This document shows positions 22,620-34,526 of a stretch of DNA of 64,000 nucleotides, piece after piece. The stretch comes from Thinopyrum elongatum. Its lineage: Eukaryota; Streptophyta; Magnoliopsida; Poales; Poaceae. The DNA lies in contig CM022303.1 of assembly GCA_011799875.1 (NCBI GenBank), positions 296,062,362-296,126,361 on the forward strand, written 5' to 3'. How positions within the stretch are numbered: position 1 is the first letter of the stretch; each line of letters begins with the position of its first letter. Under the pieces are notes generated by a model. That model was not told the origin of the DNA and searched no databases. It saw only the letters and a list, made by a program, of their open reading frames with translations. A program made the translations under genes and the position numbers.

Positions 22620-23541
22620 TGTCGTGGGAAACCACGGCCACCTATGGGGCCAAGGGGTCCCTTGCTGGTTTGGCAGGGAGGGTGTCGTGTTGCACAAAGA
22701 GCAGAAGAACATGGGGCAGCACGACAGAGATCACACGAGCAATTATACCCAGGTTCGGGCCGCTGCGAGGCGTAAAACCCTACTCCTGCTTTGGTCGATT
22801 GATGGTGGATAAGTGGTGGTGGAGCGTAGTACACTTGCCCGGCAGGCTCGCCTTGGGGAGGCAGTGACTACGCGCGTACGAGCGTGGGGGTGTTCAACTT
22901 TCCATCCCTTGCTACAGTTGCCATGGGCCTCCTTTTATAGGTTAAGGGGTCACCACAGTGGCAAAATAGTCATTATGCACTGATAAGATAGCAAACTGTG
23001 CTATCATACCTAATTCTGCAGGCTGACAGAGTGCATTAAATGCACCGCTCAACATCACATCGTTGCTTGTCCGGCAAGCCTTGCCGGGCTCATCTTGCCA
23101 GCTCCATGCCTGCTTGCTTGACATGCCGCAGGACGGGTGTCATCTGTAGGTATTTCTTGTAGAAAGAGGCCGCCATGTGGCGAATGGCTACCACTTAGTC
23201 ACTTTGCGGCTTGACACCGCATTGATCAATGACGTGGGTCGTGGTGAGATGGCTTGGTGAGGTGTCTTTGCCCTCGTGAGTCCCGGCAGGCCCTGTCGGG
23301 ACGTCTTGAATGCTTTCTTTCCGGGGGAGCCCTTGTCCTTGCCAGGTCCATCTGCCCGGCAAGGGAGGCTTTTCTCCTGGTGGTGTCTTGTTTCTCTGTC
23401 TTGGTCTTGGCCATCTTAATCTGCCTGCTGGTTCTTCGAAGATCTTGGTCTCTTGTATCTTGACACGGCCTTGGTGTTGTAATATTGTTCTCGTGCCTGT
23501 GCACAGTCAGGGCAACAGACCCAGGGTTTGTTGCACCGACA
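22620..23541 (-). repeat. LTR X-b: 5' LTR of element B
   Basis: 922 bp, starting TGTCGTGGG and ending GCACCGACA, followed by CCGGG, the duplicated target. TATA box at 22,931-22,939 on the minus strand. Confidence 0.93.
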
Positions 23542-25446
23542 CCGGGGTGGCCGCCTCGGCCCTTCCCGCCAACGCCATCTTGGTCTCTCTCCTTATCACG
23601 CTTCTTGTACTCAGCCTACTGCTTCTTGACGAGTTGCTCAACTTGGTGACATTCTTGGAGATCATGGCCTTTGGTTCGATGGATCTTGCAGTAGGGCCCG
23701 TCAGCCTTCCCAACCTTCTCGGCCGCCGCAGCCTCCCGGCAGTTGGCGCACGCGGCAACCTCCTTGTAGGGGCTTCGGCCTTGGCATTCTTGCCGGTACT
23801 CAGAGTACTCGACCCCTCGACAGCCAGCGCTGCTTTCTCCTTGCGCTTCTTGTTGCGTTTCTTGTTCTTCTTCTTCTGGTCGGCGGCATTGTCGTCATCT
23901 TCTGAGGCGACGTCGATGCCATCCTCTTCTCCGGGGAGACGCCTCCCCTCCTCCGTATGGGCACACTTATCCGCCAAGGTGTAAAGCTCGTTCACAGTCT
24001 TGGGCAACCGGACGTTCATTTTGGAACGTATCCTGCGGTTGCGCACATTGGACTGGAACGCGGCAATCACAGCAGCCAGGTGGATATCTGGAATGTTCCT
24101 GTGCACCCGGCTGAACCTCTGCATGTACCTCCGCAAACTCTCTCCTTCCTCTTGTGGAAGGGGCTACAAATCACTGGGCCGCCCTGGTTCTTGATGGCCT
24201 CCCGTGAAGGCACCAACAAACTCGTGGCACAGATCAGCCCAAGTCGAGATGGAGTTCTCCGGCAAGTGCATCAGCCACGACCTCACATTTGGCTTGAGCG
24301 CCAAAGGGAAGTAGTTGGCGAATATCTTTTCATCTCTTCCCCCGGCGGCTTGAACGGCAATGGTGTATATGCTCAAGAACTCTGCCGGGTTCAGTCTTCC
24401 ATCATATTTTTCTGATATCTCTGGCTTGAACGTACGGGCAGATGGCCAACGGACTTGCCGCTGCTCGTGAGTGAAGACAAGACACCCAACCTTGAAGGGT
24501 AGGTATCCGTCTCCACCGGGCGCAGGCTCATCGACATTGGGGCCATTGCGCCTATCAGACTGGCGGTGGGTTTAGCGGTGCCGTTCTATGGTGACGCGTG
24601 AATCTTCCCTCCGCCTGCCCTCCAGGATCTGCCGCTGATCTCGATGAGCTCGAGGATCAGATGAATCCATCAACACCTTGTCGTGTTCTTGCTTGTGCGG
24701 CTCTGGCTGCGGCCCCTGCACTGGCTATCATGGGGGGACTGCACCGTAAGGTTGGCCCCTTCAGCACGGCCAGCGGCTCGGGCTGTTGTCGCTGCATGCA
24801 GATGCCATGGCGAGCCCGCTCGTTGTGATCCCCCTGCCTCGGCGAAACCAATCAAACTTTGAATGGTGGCTCTCCATTCATCCATTTGGTCAGCCGCTGG
24901 CGGGAATCTCAACAGGTGCTGGGCTCGAGCCATGGCCTCCGAAGTAGTACTTGGCATGGATGACGACGCAGATCGTGATGTCGCCCGACTCCTGATGGTA
25001 CCGGTAGTGGCGGTGTCGCGCTCTCGTCGTCGTGAGCTAGTCGCGAGGGCGGCAAGACGACAAGAAGGATGTGCTTGGGGGTTGATGGCCCCTTTCGGCA
25101 CTTTGCCTTGATTGCCTTGTCCTGGGGTAGGCGTGTACCTCGTAGCTGCACCCGTAGCAGGGGCAACAAGGAGGTCGCGATTCTCGCCGGAGCGGGCGCC
25201 ATCGCTGCGGCTGCATTCTCCAGTGAGGTGGAGAGGTGGGGTTTGGATGTTCTCCCCTCCCGCATCTTGTGGAGCGTGGTCGCTTGGGTGTTGTTAACGC
25301 TGTCCTCCTCCGGCGCCTCCTGCTCCCACCTCAGCCGAGGGGGGAATAATGACGGCGCCGCCTGCGCCGGTCGTGTCCGACGCGGTGTTTGCGTCCCTCG
25401 AGGTTGAAGGACGGGCTGCTGCGCCGGACTTTTTCTTGGGCGCCAT
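23542..25446 (-). pseudogene. Element A gag
   Basis: Probable start MAPKKKSGAAARPSTS at 25,444-25,446. The capsid region is at 24,164-24,376 (LSIYTIAVQAAGGRDEKIFA, WLMHLPENSISTWADLCHEF) and 23,507-24,136 (RRYMQRFSRVHRNIP, SKMNVRLPKTVNELYTLADK). A Lys-rich patch KKKNKKRNKKRKEK follows. A stop near 24,164 and later frame changes break the protein. At 23,542 the frame runs into element B; the zinc-binding stretch and gag tail continue at 4,414. Confidence 0.85.
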
Positions 25447-25525
25447 GGGTGATGACGCCGTCGTCGAAGGAGATGGTGATGAAGATCGACGCGCTGTTTA
25501 CATCCTCGGGTTTGCACAAGCGCTC

Positions 25526-25544
25526 CCCCCTACCTGGCGTGCCA
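25526..25544 (-). other. Primer-binding site of element A
   Basis: TGGCACGCCAGGTAGGGGG on the minus strand, four bases from LTR X-c, the same spacing as in element B. Confidence 0.8.
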
Positions 25545-25548
25545 AAGA

Positions 25549-26463
25549 TGTCGTGGTTCTACATGATTACCTATGGGGCCATCGGCCCCTTTGTGGCTCG
25601 GCAAGGGGGAAGGGCACATTGCACAAAGAGCAGAGGTCGTAGAACAACACGACAATGGTGATGCGGGTGGTTTTTACCCAGGTTCGGGCCGCCGCGAGGC
25701 GTAAAACCCTACTCCTACTTTGGTGGATTGAGTGGAAGACCGTGACGAATGCGCAGTGCTCAAGCCCGGTAAGGTCGCCTCGGGGAGAGCAGCCATGCGC
25801 GTATGAGTGTACAAGGGTCCGAATCCTTTCTAAGGTTGCCTCGGTCCTCCTTTTATAGGTCAAGGGGTTACCACAATGGCAAAATAGTCATTATCCAGTG
25901 ATTAGATAGCCACAGTGCTATCATACCTAACTCTGCAGATAGGACAAGGTGCATTAAATGCACCGCTTAGTGTCACATCATGGATGCAGCCCGGCAAGCC
26001 TTGTCATGCCATTCAACCACCTTCTCGCCTGTCTGCGTGACACGCCCCTGGACGGGTGTCATTTAGGGGTGATCTTCCTTGGAAATGGCTGCCACGTGCT
26101 GAATGACAGCCACTTATTCACTTGGGGGCTCGACACCACATCGATAAGCGACTTGCATCGCTGTGAGGTGGAGCCGTGGAGCCCTGGCAGGATAGTAGGC
26201 CGCCAGCGCCTGAGAAATCCTTGCCGGGGAGGTCTTGGGACTTGCTCTTGGGGTGGCCTCAACCTGACCAAGCTCGCCTGCCCAGCAAGGGAGGCTTTTC
26301 CCTAGGTGATATCTTGCTGTTTTGGCCTGTCTTGGTCTTCTTGATCCTCCCCTTGATTCCTCAAAGAGCTATCTCTTCTGCTTGGCCTTGGTGAAGGTTG
26401 CTTCATTACTGCCATGCCTGTGTACGGTCCGGGCAACACACGCAAAGGTTTGTTGCTCCAACA
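25549..26463 (-). repeat. LTR X-c: 5' LTR of element A
   Basis: About 915 bp, starting TGTCGTGG and ending TTGCTCCAACA. It is clearly related to X-a and X-b but visibly more diverged. TATA box at 25,849-25,857 on the minus strand. The outer flank is GAAGG; its partner copy lies outside the window. Confidence 0.88.
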
Positions 26464-26650
26464 GAAGGTGGGCGGCCGAGCGTGGTCAAAGGGCTCACCT
26501 CCCGGTGAGCCTGCGCAGCAGCCTGCTCGCACGCCTCCTAGTCAGCCTTCACAGCGGCCTGCTCGCACGCCTCCCGGTCAGTCGGTGCTACGGTCTGCTC
26601 GCATGCCTCCTGTGGAATCACACACTTGCTCGGACGGCACCTGCCGATGA
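26464..26650. repeat. Short tandem repeat next to element A
   Basis: CCTGCTCGCACGCCTCC recurs at 26,522 and 26,558, with a variant at 26,594: three copies at a period of 36 bp. No gene is recognised. Confidence 0.7.
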
Positions 26651-29600
26651 GAAGCGGGACGCGTGGCGGCACATAGGTCTAACGCGCATAGTTTGAATAG
26701 TGAAACCATTCGCGTTAATGTGACAGGTCATTGTTCCAAAATACCTTGGCTCTTCATTTGTGCAACTTTTCATAAGCAGCTTGTCTCAAATTGAACAGAA
26801 GAATTACGATAGCCTATTTGTGCCATATCACGAGACCATCCTCAATTTCATGAATTTCAGGTGAGTTTTGGATTTTCTGGAATTTAAAATCCAGGATTCG
26901 AAACAATATCATTACCTGCATCATGAAATAAATTTTCAAGCGATACATCTTTACTGTTGTAGATGTTAATATTTCTTAAGAAAGGATTTGGTCAAACATT
27001 TTGTTTAGTTAGACTTCAGACAAGTTATATATGTAGATTAAATGGACAATCCCTCCATACCTGTGCATTGCGTGATATAGTAACTCGAGTAGGCACGAAA
27101 AAATGGAGCTCCATTCTGTGCTCATCCTGGTGTAGTACAAGGCAATGGAGTTGACGGGTGACCTTGGGTAGCAGCGACCGAGGGAGTTGAACCGTGCTCG
27201 ACATGGTAGGTAACGTGGGCTAGTTACTAAAGCATCCCTCCATTGTTCATCGGTAGTCATTATGGACCGGGGACATGAGGGGAATTTCCTGGGGCTGGAA
27301 TTCTGGCTGCCAGATATTTCGACTAGAAACGCGGAGGCTCGAGTGGAGGGGCGAATTTTAATATCTCGGTTCTTTTGGTTGGGGTTGGCTAATGTGTGTA
27401 CCACGCACGCCATCAGCAGGACACGAGCCCGGGTCTGGCTGGTGCGTCGTCGGGTGCTACCATTCGAGAATGGGAAATGAATCTTTTTTTAAATTGCCGA
27501 ACTAATCTATATGTATTACAATGCCCGAATTTTCCTTGCAAATAACTGTTCATTCCAAAAGGCACGGTAATTGATTTATGATGAGTTCTTGAATTAGAGT
27601 GATTTTGTGATATAGTGATCTCAACATGGATTTCACATTTCATGGTATCCACAGTAAGTTTCTCATTGCAAATTCAAATTTAAAAGATGAACGGTATGGT
27701 GGTGAGAAAACTTTGTATGTATTCAAGCATATGACCACACACACACACGAATACAACAACAATCCAATAAGTACAGTGCATCTATTTTTCCAAACCATGC
27801 ATGTATGACATGAATTAAAAAATAAAATGTAAGCCATGCATGGTCCTCAATTCAATATTTAAAATGCACAGTAAGCTTAAACATGAATATTAAGTCTAGT
27901 ACTATGTACATGCAAATGTTGTGTTTAGGTCTCTCCATCGCCCCCCCCCCCCCACACACACACACATACTTCATGTATCGATCGATCTTCATTTATTTGT
28001 TAATAGAGGTATTGGTATCCAGCACACGCGCGCTCATTATTTCTCTTCACGTTTCGATCTCCATTTACCCACCCTCACACTCTCAACAAATGTATTTCTC
28101 ACACACAACCTCGTCGTGCCATCCATGACAAACGCTCCCTCTCTCTCTCTCTCAAGACACATGTGTTGCCTTTGTAAAACACCTTCACCGTGCACGCACA
28201 CACACAGTCTATCTAGGCCACTCTCTCAGTAACTATCTCCCTCCAGCCCTCAGTGCAGCTTCGCCGCATGATATCTCGGTGTATCGTCTTTAACATTCGA
28301 GTGTACGCTAGGCCACACTCACTCGATCTCTCCCTCTATAAATGACTCGATTGACCTTGCTTTCATGCGTCATCTCTCTCACACAGACACTCCCACTACA
28401 ACTCTTGCATAGGCGGAGCTATGTAGATTGTTGGGGGGTAACCCCTCGACCTTAGATGAAATTTTGAAGCTCTGTATAGGATTGTCTAGATTATATTTTT
28501 TTGAACATTATATTTTTCCACACCCTCCCAAACACCGATGGGTTGTGCACCCCCCCGGGAGAATATCATGTGCCCCCACACATTAGATGCTATATGGTGA
28601 TACAAGTTCCTTGGAGCTAGTAGATCTGAGATCTAGCGGCTCATAAGATGTTTTAATATTTTTACAAGAAACCTTAATGAGTTTGCGAATTGCACACAAA
28701 TAGTACAAAAAGTACTCGGATGCCCTTGGACCCCATATCCAACGGACTCGAAGCTTGTATCACCGTAGCATCTAAGATGAGGGAGGACCTCATATTCTCT
28801 TGTATGTAAGAATATCAAGTGCTACCACACCTTAGATGTTGTGGTGATACAAGCTCCTAGGTCGAAACACGTGTAACTGGTGCCGTAACTTGTCTAACCG
28901 CGCAAAGTGTTTGTGCAAAAAAACCATCCTACACTGAAATATCAGAACAACACACGGGGGGGTCCTACTTGTGATTGATCAAATTTGGACCTAAAACTAA
29001 CAAATTTGAAGGATGAGATTCGAACCGGCAACCTGGACTACAAAGCGTACGTCGATAGCCCGAAACAACAACGATTGTTGGCTTTGTCGCATAACTTGAT
29101 TTTATACAGTATTACGTTGGGAGGCTGCTTCGATGCCGTAAAGTTACCTGCCTTTGGGTGTTTCACATGTGGGCCAGCCTCCCATTGGCCCTACATGTCA
29201 CGCACCAAAGGCACCTGCCTTTAAGGCACTGAAGCTCAGTCCATTACGTTGAGTAGAGTAGAGGGAGTGGCTCATCAACACGTGCATGAACATTGACTCA
29301 CTTACTGGTGGGTCCCATGTCTGCGATCTCTCTCTCCTCTCCATCAACCTTTAGATGCACATGCACACATGAAGAGCAGCGCGAGTTTCCCGTGGTGTTA
29401 TTATAACTAAAAAAATGCTTGGAAAAAGATGAATCGCCTAGAACTAGAGATGTTGTGGCTGGTCGAGACGGAGCTAGCCACACCTATCCTGCGTGCCACG
29501 TTAGCATGATGAAGCTGTGTGGCTAGTGGGGTGTTTTTGACCGACTGCTGGGTCCTGAGTTCGAACCATAGGTAGTACGTCTGATACAATATATTTTTAC
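26651..29600. other. Low-copy intergenic DNA with simple repeats
   Basis: No convincing gene is seen. Simple sequence is present: (CA)n near 27,735, a C-run followed by (CA)n at 27,941-27,966, and (TC)n near 28,138. At 28,556-28,860 a motif around TTAGATG..GGTGATACAAG occurs three times: direct at about 28,583, inverted at about 28,752 and direct again at about 28,830. This may be a degenerate MITE. Confidence 0.5.
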
Positions 29601-29737
29601 ATGCACATTTTTCCTCCGTGCCGAGACGTGGCACACCCTACCACGCGGTTTCTGAGTCCTCCTGGGTGGTGCATGCATATTTTCTTCCTTGCCGAGACGT
29701 GGGACACACTACCGCGCATTTTCTATGTCCTCCTCGG
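29600..29737 (+). repeat. 69-bp tandem duplication
   Basis: Two adjacent diverged copies, each holding GCCGAGACGTGG(C/G)ACAC and (A/T)GTCCTCCT(G/C)GG, lie just upstream of the shared promoter-like module at about 29,737-29,790. Confidence 0.7.
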
Positions 29738-29790
29738 TCGTAGCGCCGAAGCAAGTAAATGAGTCATCAAATCACAAAAGCCCACCTTTC
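29737..29790 (+). promoter_or_regulatory. Shared upstream module, copy 1
   Basis: GTAGCGCCGAAGCAAGTAAATG followed by TCATCAAATCACAAAAGCCC resembles stretches at about 31,693-31,755 and 42,330-42,395, each upstream of a different plus-strand gene-like locus. No TATA box was pinned down. Confidence 0.5.
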
Positions 29791-30197
29791 CCGCCGAGTA
29801 CATCAGTGAAGCACGATGGCTAGCTAGTTGGGCGCTAGTGCGACTGATTAGCTAGGCTGCCGCCACATTTGTTTTTTCACCCGTTTTTTCTCTCCTTGCC
29901 GGTAGGTAAATTTAATTATCCGCCGCTTCGTTGCTTTGGTCTTTGGGTGCGGCAGGAGTGGCAGGATTTTTATTTTTTTGACGAGAGCAGGCGCGGTAGT
30001 AGTTAGTCATGATGACTCCACCTGTAAAACCCACTCCTCCCTGATGTGAAAAGTCATCGACTGGGGTTTTCCCATGGTGAAAACCAAAAGATTCACCCCG
30101 CTCCTCAGCTGGCTCCCTCCGCCTTCCCGTAGATTGCATTGCCTTTCAGCCATTTCGTCCCCTTTGCTTCCTCTCCTCATTGCTTCTACCTGGTTCC

Positions 30198-30889
30198 ATG
30201 GCGGTGCACCAGATCATGGAGTCTGAGGTGAGGCGCTCCAGGCCAAGGATGCGGAGCTCCAGGCCAAGGACATGGAGCTCCATGAGCTCAAGTAGGAGAG
30301 GAGTGCCATGCTCCTCCTTTATGTGCGGGAGTTCACGGAGCTTCAAAAGCGGTAGGCGTCCACCACAAAGATGCTTGAGGCATCGGCAGCATTGTTGCAG
30401 AAAGCAGGAGATACGATAGGTGGTCAGGCGAGCCGGCTGGAGCGCGAAAGGGCCGATCGTGACGAGGTCTAGGATCGCCTCAACCACTTGTTAGACCATG
30501 TTGCCACGCATGTGTTGCGGCTTCGCGATGCCTACCGTCGTGCCAGCACGACCATGCCGGCCGTCGGGCTAAACCCGTTCGACCACCCCATCAATTTCAA
30601 CGAGCTGCGGCTTCCTGACCTGGTCTCCTTCTTCACCTATATCTCCGAGGAGCTGAGCCATCTTCGCGCGGTGGTGGGGACGGAGCTGGACAAGGAGGGG
30701 TTGCGGGCGGCCGTCGCCATTGCCGGGCGAATCCTCTCAGGGCTTCGTCACCAGAATCCATTCTTGCCATTGGACACCGTCTTTGATGAGCTGGCTCCCG
30801 TCGACCAGGAGCGGGCTCTACGGGCGATGGCACCCTGCATGACCACTGTCGTGTGCCTCGAGAAGAAGAGGGACTTTGGTGGTGTTTAG
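30198..30889 (+). pseudogene. Decayed coiled-coil protein gene, function unknown
   Basis: An ATG at 30,198 (MAVHQIMESEV) leads, after an apparent one-base deletion near 30,231, into a frame rich in Lys, Glu, Leu and Gln heptads (AKDAELQAKDMELHELK, LERERADRDEV), typical of a coiled coil. Three TAG codons interrupt that frame at places where Gln or Glu codons would fit. The open remainder (30,488-30,889) reads DHVATHVLRLRDAYRRAST, NELRLPDLVSFFTYISEEL and PVDQERALRAMAPCMT. I do not recognise the family. It has no introns in this span and lies downstream of the shared upstream module. A working product is unlikely. Confidence 0.55.
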
Positions 30890-31690
30890 ACGTCCTCTGC
30901 ATGGGCATGTCTCGGTGCAACATGACCGTTGGATCAAACTGACGGTCCAGATCAGTCACTGTAGCACAAAGCGTGTGATTGTGTTTGGTTGCATTCTCAT
31001 CTCAACATAGTTGTTCCCTCTTCGTGCATGCTCATCTCAGCACCCCTCTTCATGCATGCTCTCTTCATGCATGCTCCTAGTGTATTTGTGTTAACCTAGT
31101 GTGGACTCATGCACCCTTCATGCACTCTGCCAAACACCCAAAAGTGGGTTGAGAAGGGAAGTTTTGCTCCCATGCACCCTTCATGTACCTAACATAGATT
31201 CGTGCTTCATATTCATGTTCCGTGGAGTACTGTAGCACCGTACTCTCTGTCCACTATAGACCTAGTTCTATTAACACTAATCTCACCGTTCATTCTTGAC
31301 CGGACAGTCAAAAAAGGGGCATGTTACATTACTGTTCATAGTTGACATGCGCACAACATCATTTTTTTCATAGTTGACACTAGCAAGAAGATAATAGTAT
31401 TGATATGATGATAGTTCCACTTGAACCACTGCACATGCCTAGTAGGAGGAGTACTAGTAGTGTACGTTCAAGTGGCTGCTGTGTTTCGCACTCCTCCATC
31501 GTAAGAGTGGAAATGCTTGATGTAATCATTTTTTTAAGAAACAGTGGACATGCTCTACAGCGCGGATCCTCCTCGACGGTCTTCGGGAACCTTGCTACTC
31601 ACTTTCGCCGATGTGTGGGACAGACAGCATCGGGGTCCACTTGCCATGCACTAAATTACTCCGTACTAGAGTGCACAACTGCATGGTAGA
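30890..31690. other. Intergenic DNA, possible MITE
   Basis: No gene is seen. GGTGTTTAGACG at about 30,880 and CCAAACACCC at about 31,131 could be the ends of a ~260-bp MITE, but no target duplication was confirmed. TCATGCATGCTC and CATGCACCCTTCATG words repeat locally. Confidence 0.35.
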
Positions 31691-31692
31691 CT

Positions 31693-31755
31693 ACCCCGGT
31701 TGAAGCGCCGCAGTAATGCCCAATGAGCCATCATATCACAAAACCCAACCCTTGC
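31693..31755 (+). promoter_or_regulatory. Shared upstream module, copy 2
   Basis: GAAGCGCCGCAGTAATGCCC, AATGAGCCATCATATCACAA and an upstream GAGTGCACAACTGCATGGTA closely match 42,292-42,380. They lie about 330 bp before the first coding exon of the B3-like gene and are followed by a TC-rich leader. Confidence 0.65.
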
Positions 31756-32588
31756 AGCAGTAAGTTGGACGGACGAAGCAACCATCATTTCACTCTTCTC
31801 CCTCATCTTCCTCTCTTGAAGAAAACCCCAACTCACTTCTCCCTCATCTTGTTCCTCATTTCTTCGAGAAAATCCCAACGCGCTTCTGCCATTGTTCTTC
31901 TCTCCCAAAGAAGGAAAGGTGAGCGCATCAATGGTGTTGCTTCTGGCCAAGGCCCGGTCTTGCAACCCCGCGACCAATCCTAACTCCCTCTCTGTTCTTC
32001 TTTTGGGTTTGTGATTATGGTTTCTTTTCTTACATTTCTATTTGACAGTTTCTTGCTGTATCCTGGAGCACCAGCCAAAGTGATGTCTATGGCTTTTGCC
32101 AAAACCGCCGAGGCTCAGGGTACGAAGAAGCGCAAGCACCCCACCGAGACGACCGCAGACAAGCTCAAGGTCATCGCCCTGTCCAAGCCCCCCTCTCTGG
32201 GATCCCTCGTTAAGCCAGTCCAGGTAATATCTCTTCTTGACGATCTTTTTGGCGATCTTGATCGTGTTTTTTCATCTAACTTGCAGAGTGCTTGCTAATA
32301 TACGTGGTTTGTGTAATGTACACGCAGTACTAGTACTAGTAGTACGACTTTCTGGGCAATCTTGCATGTGATCTTTGTGTGCCAAATGATGGTTCTAAAT
32401 GGCTCTTTTGACCAAAACATGCCAGAGGTTGACATACATATGATTTTTGCACATAACACTGATTTCTTATAGATTACTTTCAACTTATGAACATCAATGC
32501 TAGCTGTAGGAAATGCAAGATTTTACCTCTCATGCCTTGGAAGAGAGTATCGTAGCCTCAGTAACTTGTGTTATGGATATTGCAAGTA

Positions 32589-32847
32589 ATCCCTCTGTTC
32601 ACAAATATAAGATGTTCTACTCCCTCTGTTCACTTTTATAAGACCTTGAAGACATTTCAGACAATGTGCAAAACAGCCCATATTGACTTGTCTGAAATGA
32701 CATACAAAAATGAACGGAGGGAGTAACTTTTTTGTGTATCTCATGTAGACATGTTCTAGTGTCTTTGTTCACTCATTTCTGTGCGTATATGTAGTCTTAT
32801 ATGGAGTAAAATATCAAAAATCATCTTATATTTTTGAATGGAGGTAG
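32589..32847. mobile_element. Stowaway-type MITE, interrupted, in intron 1 of B3-like gene 1
   Basis: Ends ATCCCTCTGTTCAC and TTGAATGGAGGTAG form imperfect terminal inverted repeats of the Stowaway type, with TA at 32,587-32,588 and 32,848-32,849. A second MITE sits inside it. Confidence 0.78.
32620..32723. mobile_element. Stowaway-type MITE nested in another MITE
   Basis: 104 bp, with inverted ends CTCCCTCTGTTCAC and TGAACGGAGGGAG and TA duplications at 32,618-32,619 and 32,724-32,725. It is inserted into the MITE at 32,589-32,847. Confidence 0.85.
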
Positions 32848-34526
32848 TAATAAAATATTTGGTTCCTATTTGAATTAGAACCAGGTCCACGATGTATATG
32901 AAGTTCTCAAAGTCATGCCCTATGAACTGGAAGACCTGAGGATGTGTTCTACTACTAAACTATCCAACTGTTGTGTCCTTGTCACCACGTGTCGTGAACA
33001 AGTGTTCTCCTGTAGCATTGTTGTTAGGCGTGTTCTCGAGGGTGTACTTGACCACAACAATTTCCTAGTTGTGCCTTCGATTATGAAGGGTGTGGTTCTT
33101 GTAAAGCTTCCCGACAAATCTGATGCGGACTGTCTTCATCGTCATGTTTATAAGTGGAAAGACCACTCTGTTAGGTTCTCCAATGTTGACGAGATGGCGA
33201 AGGTGCCGGTAGACATCTCTCACAAAGTCCATGGCCTAGTCAGTTATGTGGGGCACATCCCGTAGGTCGGTGGCAAGAAATAGTGTGCAGAGTTTAATTA
33301 GTGCAACTTTGCTTGTCTGTAGTAAGTAATATTGTTCAGTACTTGATTTGTGTGTGTGAACCCTGTATGGTTTAGTACTGCCGGTTTTGTTGTGTGGTGA
33401 ATCCCGAGAACAACCTATGTTAATGTTTGTCTACTCAATTTAGTCCGTATATTTTGAAGTATCCAGATCATCTTTTTGTGAGGATGGTTTATCAATTTCG
33501 GTTACAGTCCAATATATGTATACATTGCAGGGTCTATCGCATCCACGAGCATTTCCAGTCCCATGGATGTTCGGTCCATGCAACTTGTCATGACCATTGG
33601 ACTGTCCTGCTTGTGGAAGTAAGTGCAGGCCCTGCATGCCACCCGTAATTGGATGATCAACCTTCAATTTAGAACTTGAACATAGTGATATCCTGGTAAG
33701 GATTCACTCGAGTCACATCAAGTAAATCTTATTGATTTACTCTCATGTTTTCTTACTTTTGCTACAATTTTATGATGCAGGTTTTGCCATGTCACATTCG
33801 ATACAGAATAAACCATTTTGTTTGCTCTATGATGGTTATTTTAGTAGGTTTCACTTCTTATGATGTGTCAGTAACGAAGGCACTGCCCATCACTTATATT
33901 ACTGGACACAATTGGATCAGTCTGTTGTCTGAGTACAATCTGAAGCCCTATGATCAACTGTAGTTTGTTTTAACAAACACGCCACAATTAGTCCTTCTTG
34001 CGTTTAAAAGAAGTGAAGAAAAAGACTGGATCTAGGTCACGGAGCCTAGCAAAGTTAGAAAGCTGAAGTATGAAATCATAGCAGACCAGAGACGATCGCT
34101 GCTATCTCGCACATCGGTACCACCTTCAGCATCGGATCAAGCACCGGCACCTGCTCCAACGGCACTGGCTTTAGCACTGACAGCGGCAGCAACTCAGTTT
34201 GATCCACCAAAGGATTGGCACCGACCGCGTCAGTGGATCAGACTGATCTACTGGAGGATCGGGCACTGACACGGGCACCTGCTTCGACACCAACACCAGC
34301 TCCACAAGGAGCTCCATCTCCCGCAGTAGCACCAGCACTACTAGTCGCACCGCCACGGGCACCAGCAACGGCTCCGGCACCTGGACCAACACTTGAACTT
34401 GCACTTGCATCTGCTCTGGCTCGTGCAGCAACAACGGAACCAGCACTTGCACCGGCAATAGACTGGGCTGCAGTTCGCACTGCATATACCAAAGTCCTTA
34501 CAAAAACTGACATCTCCACCTTCTTG

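Larger units (their letters stand above)
4415..23541 (-). mobile_element. Element B: Ty3/gypsy (Tat-like) retrotransposon with nested insertions
   Basis: Two 922-bp LTRs of the same family (X-a and X-b) bound the element, with TGTC...CGACA termini and target-site duplication CCGGG. On the minus strand: 5' LTR X-b, PBS, gag, protease, RT, RNase H, integrase, an antisense-ORF region, PPT and 3' LTR X-a. Element C is inserted in gag and solo LTR Z1 in the integrase C-terminus; without them B is about 10.2 kb. In the first ~325 bases of the two LTRs I count 22 differences, mostly transitions, so the insertion is not recent. LTRs X-c (element A) and X-d (element D) belong to the same broad family. 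Confidence 0.92.
1..26463 (-). mobile_element. Element A: Ty3/gypsy (Tat-like) retrotransposon, outermost of the nest, 3' end outside window
   Basis: The gag-pol segment 1-4,414 and the segment 23,542-26,463 are two halves of one minus-strand element. Gag stops at 4,414 and resumes at 23,542, and the 5-bp sequence CCGGG flanks the interruption on both sides (4,410-4,414 and 23,542-23,546), which is the target-site duplication of element B. The order on the minus strand is 5' LTR (25,549-26,463), PBS, gag, protease, reverse transcriptase, RNase H and integrase, which is the Ty3/gypsy order. The integrase C-terminus runs off the left edge, so the 3' LTR, any antisense ORF and the flanking duplication cannot be seen. 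Similarity to B and D, which carry antisense ORFs, suggests the Tat lineage; this is inference. Confidence 0.85.

Noticed and set aside
26464..26478. GAAGGTGGGCGG as a PPT next to LTR X-c
   Set aside because: X-c is followed by a PBS on its other side, making it the 5' LTR; this flank is target DNA.
29008..29030. GATTCGAACCGGCAACC, resembling a reversed tRNA T-arm
   Set aside because: No matching acceptor, D or anticodon arm could be built on the minus strand.
29555..29580. TTCGAACCATAGG, another tRNA-like T-loop
   Set aside because: No cloverleaf around it.
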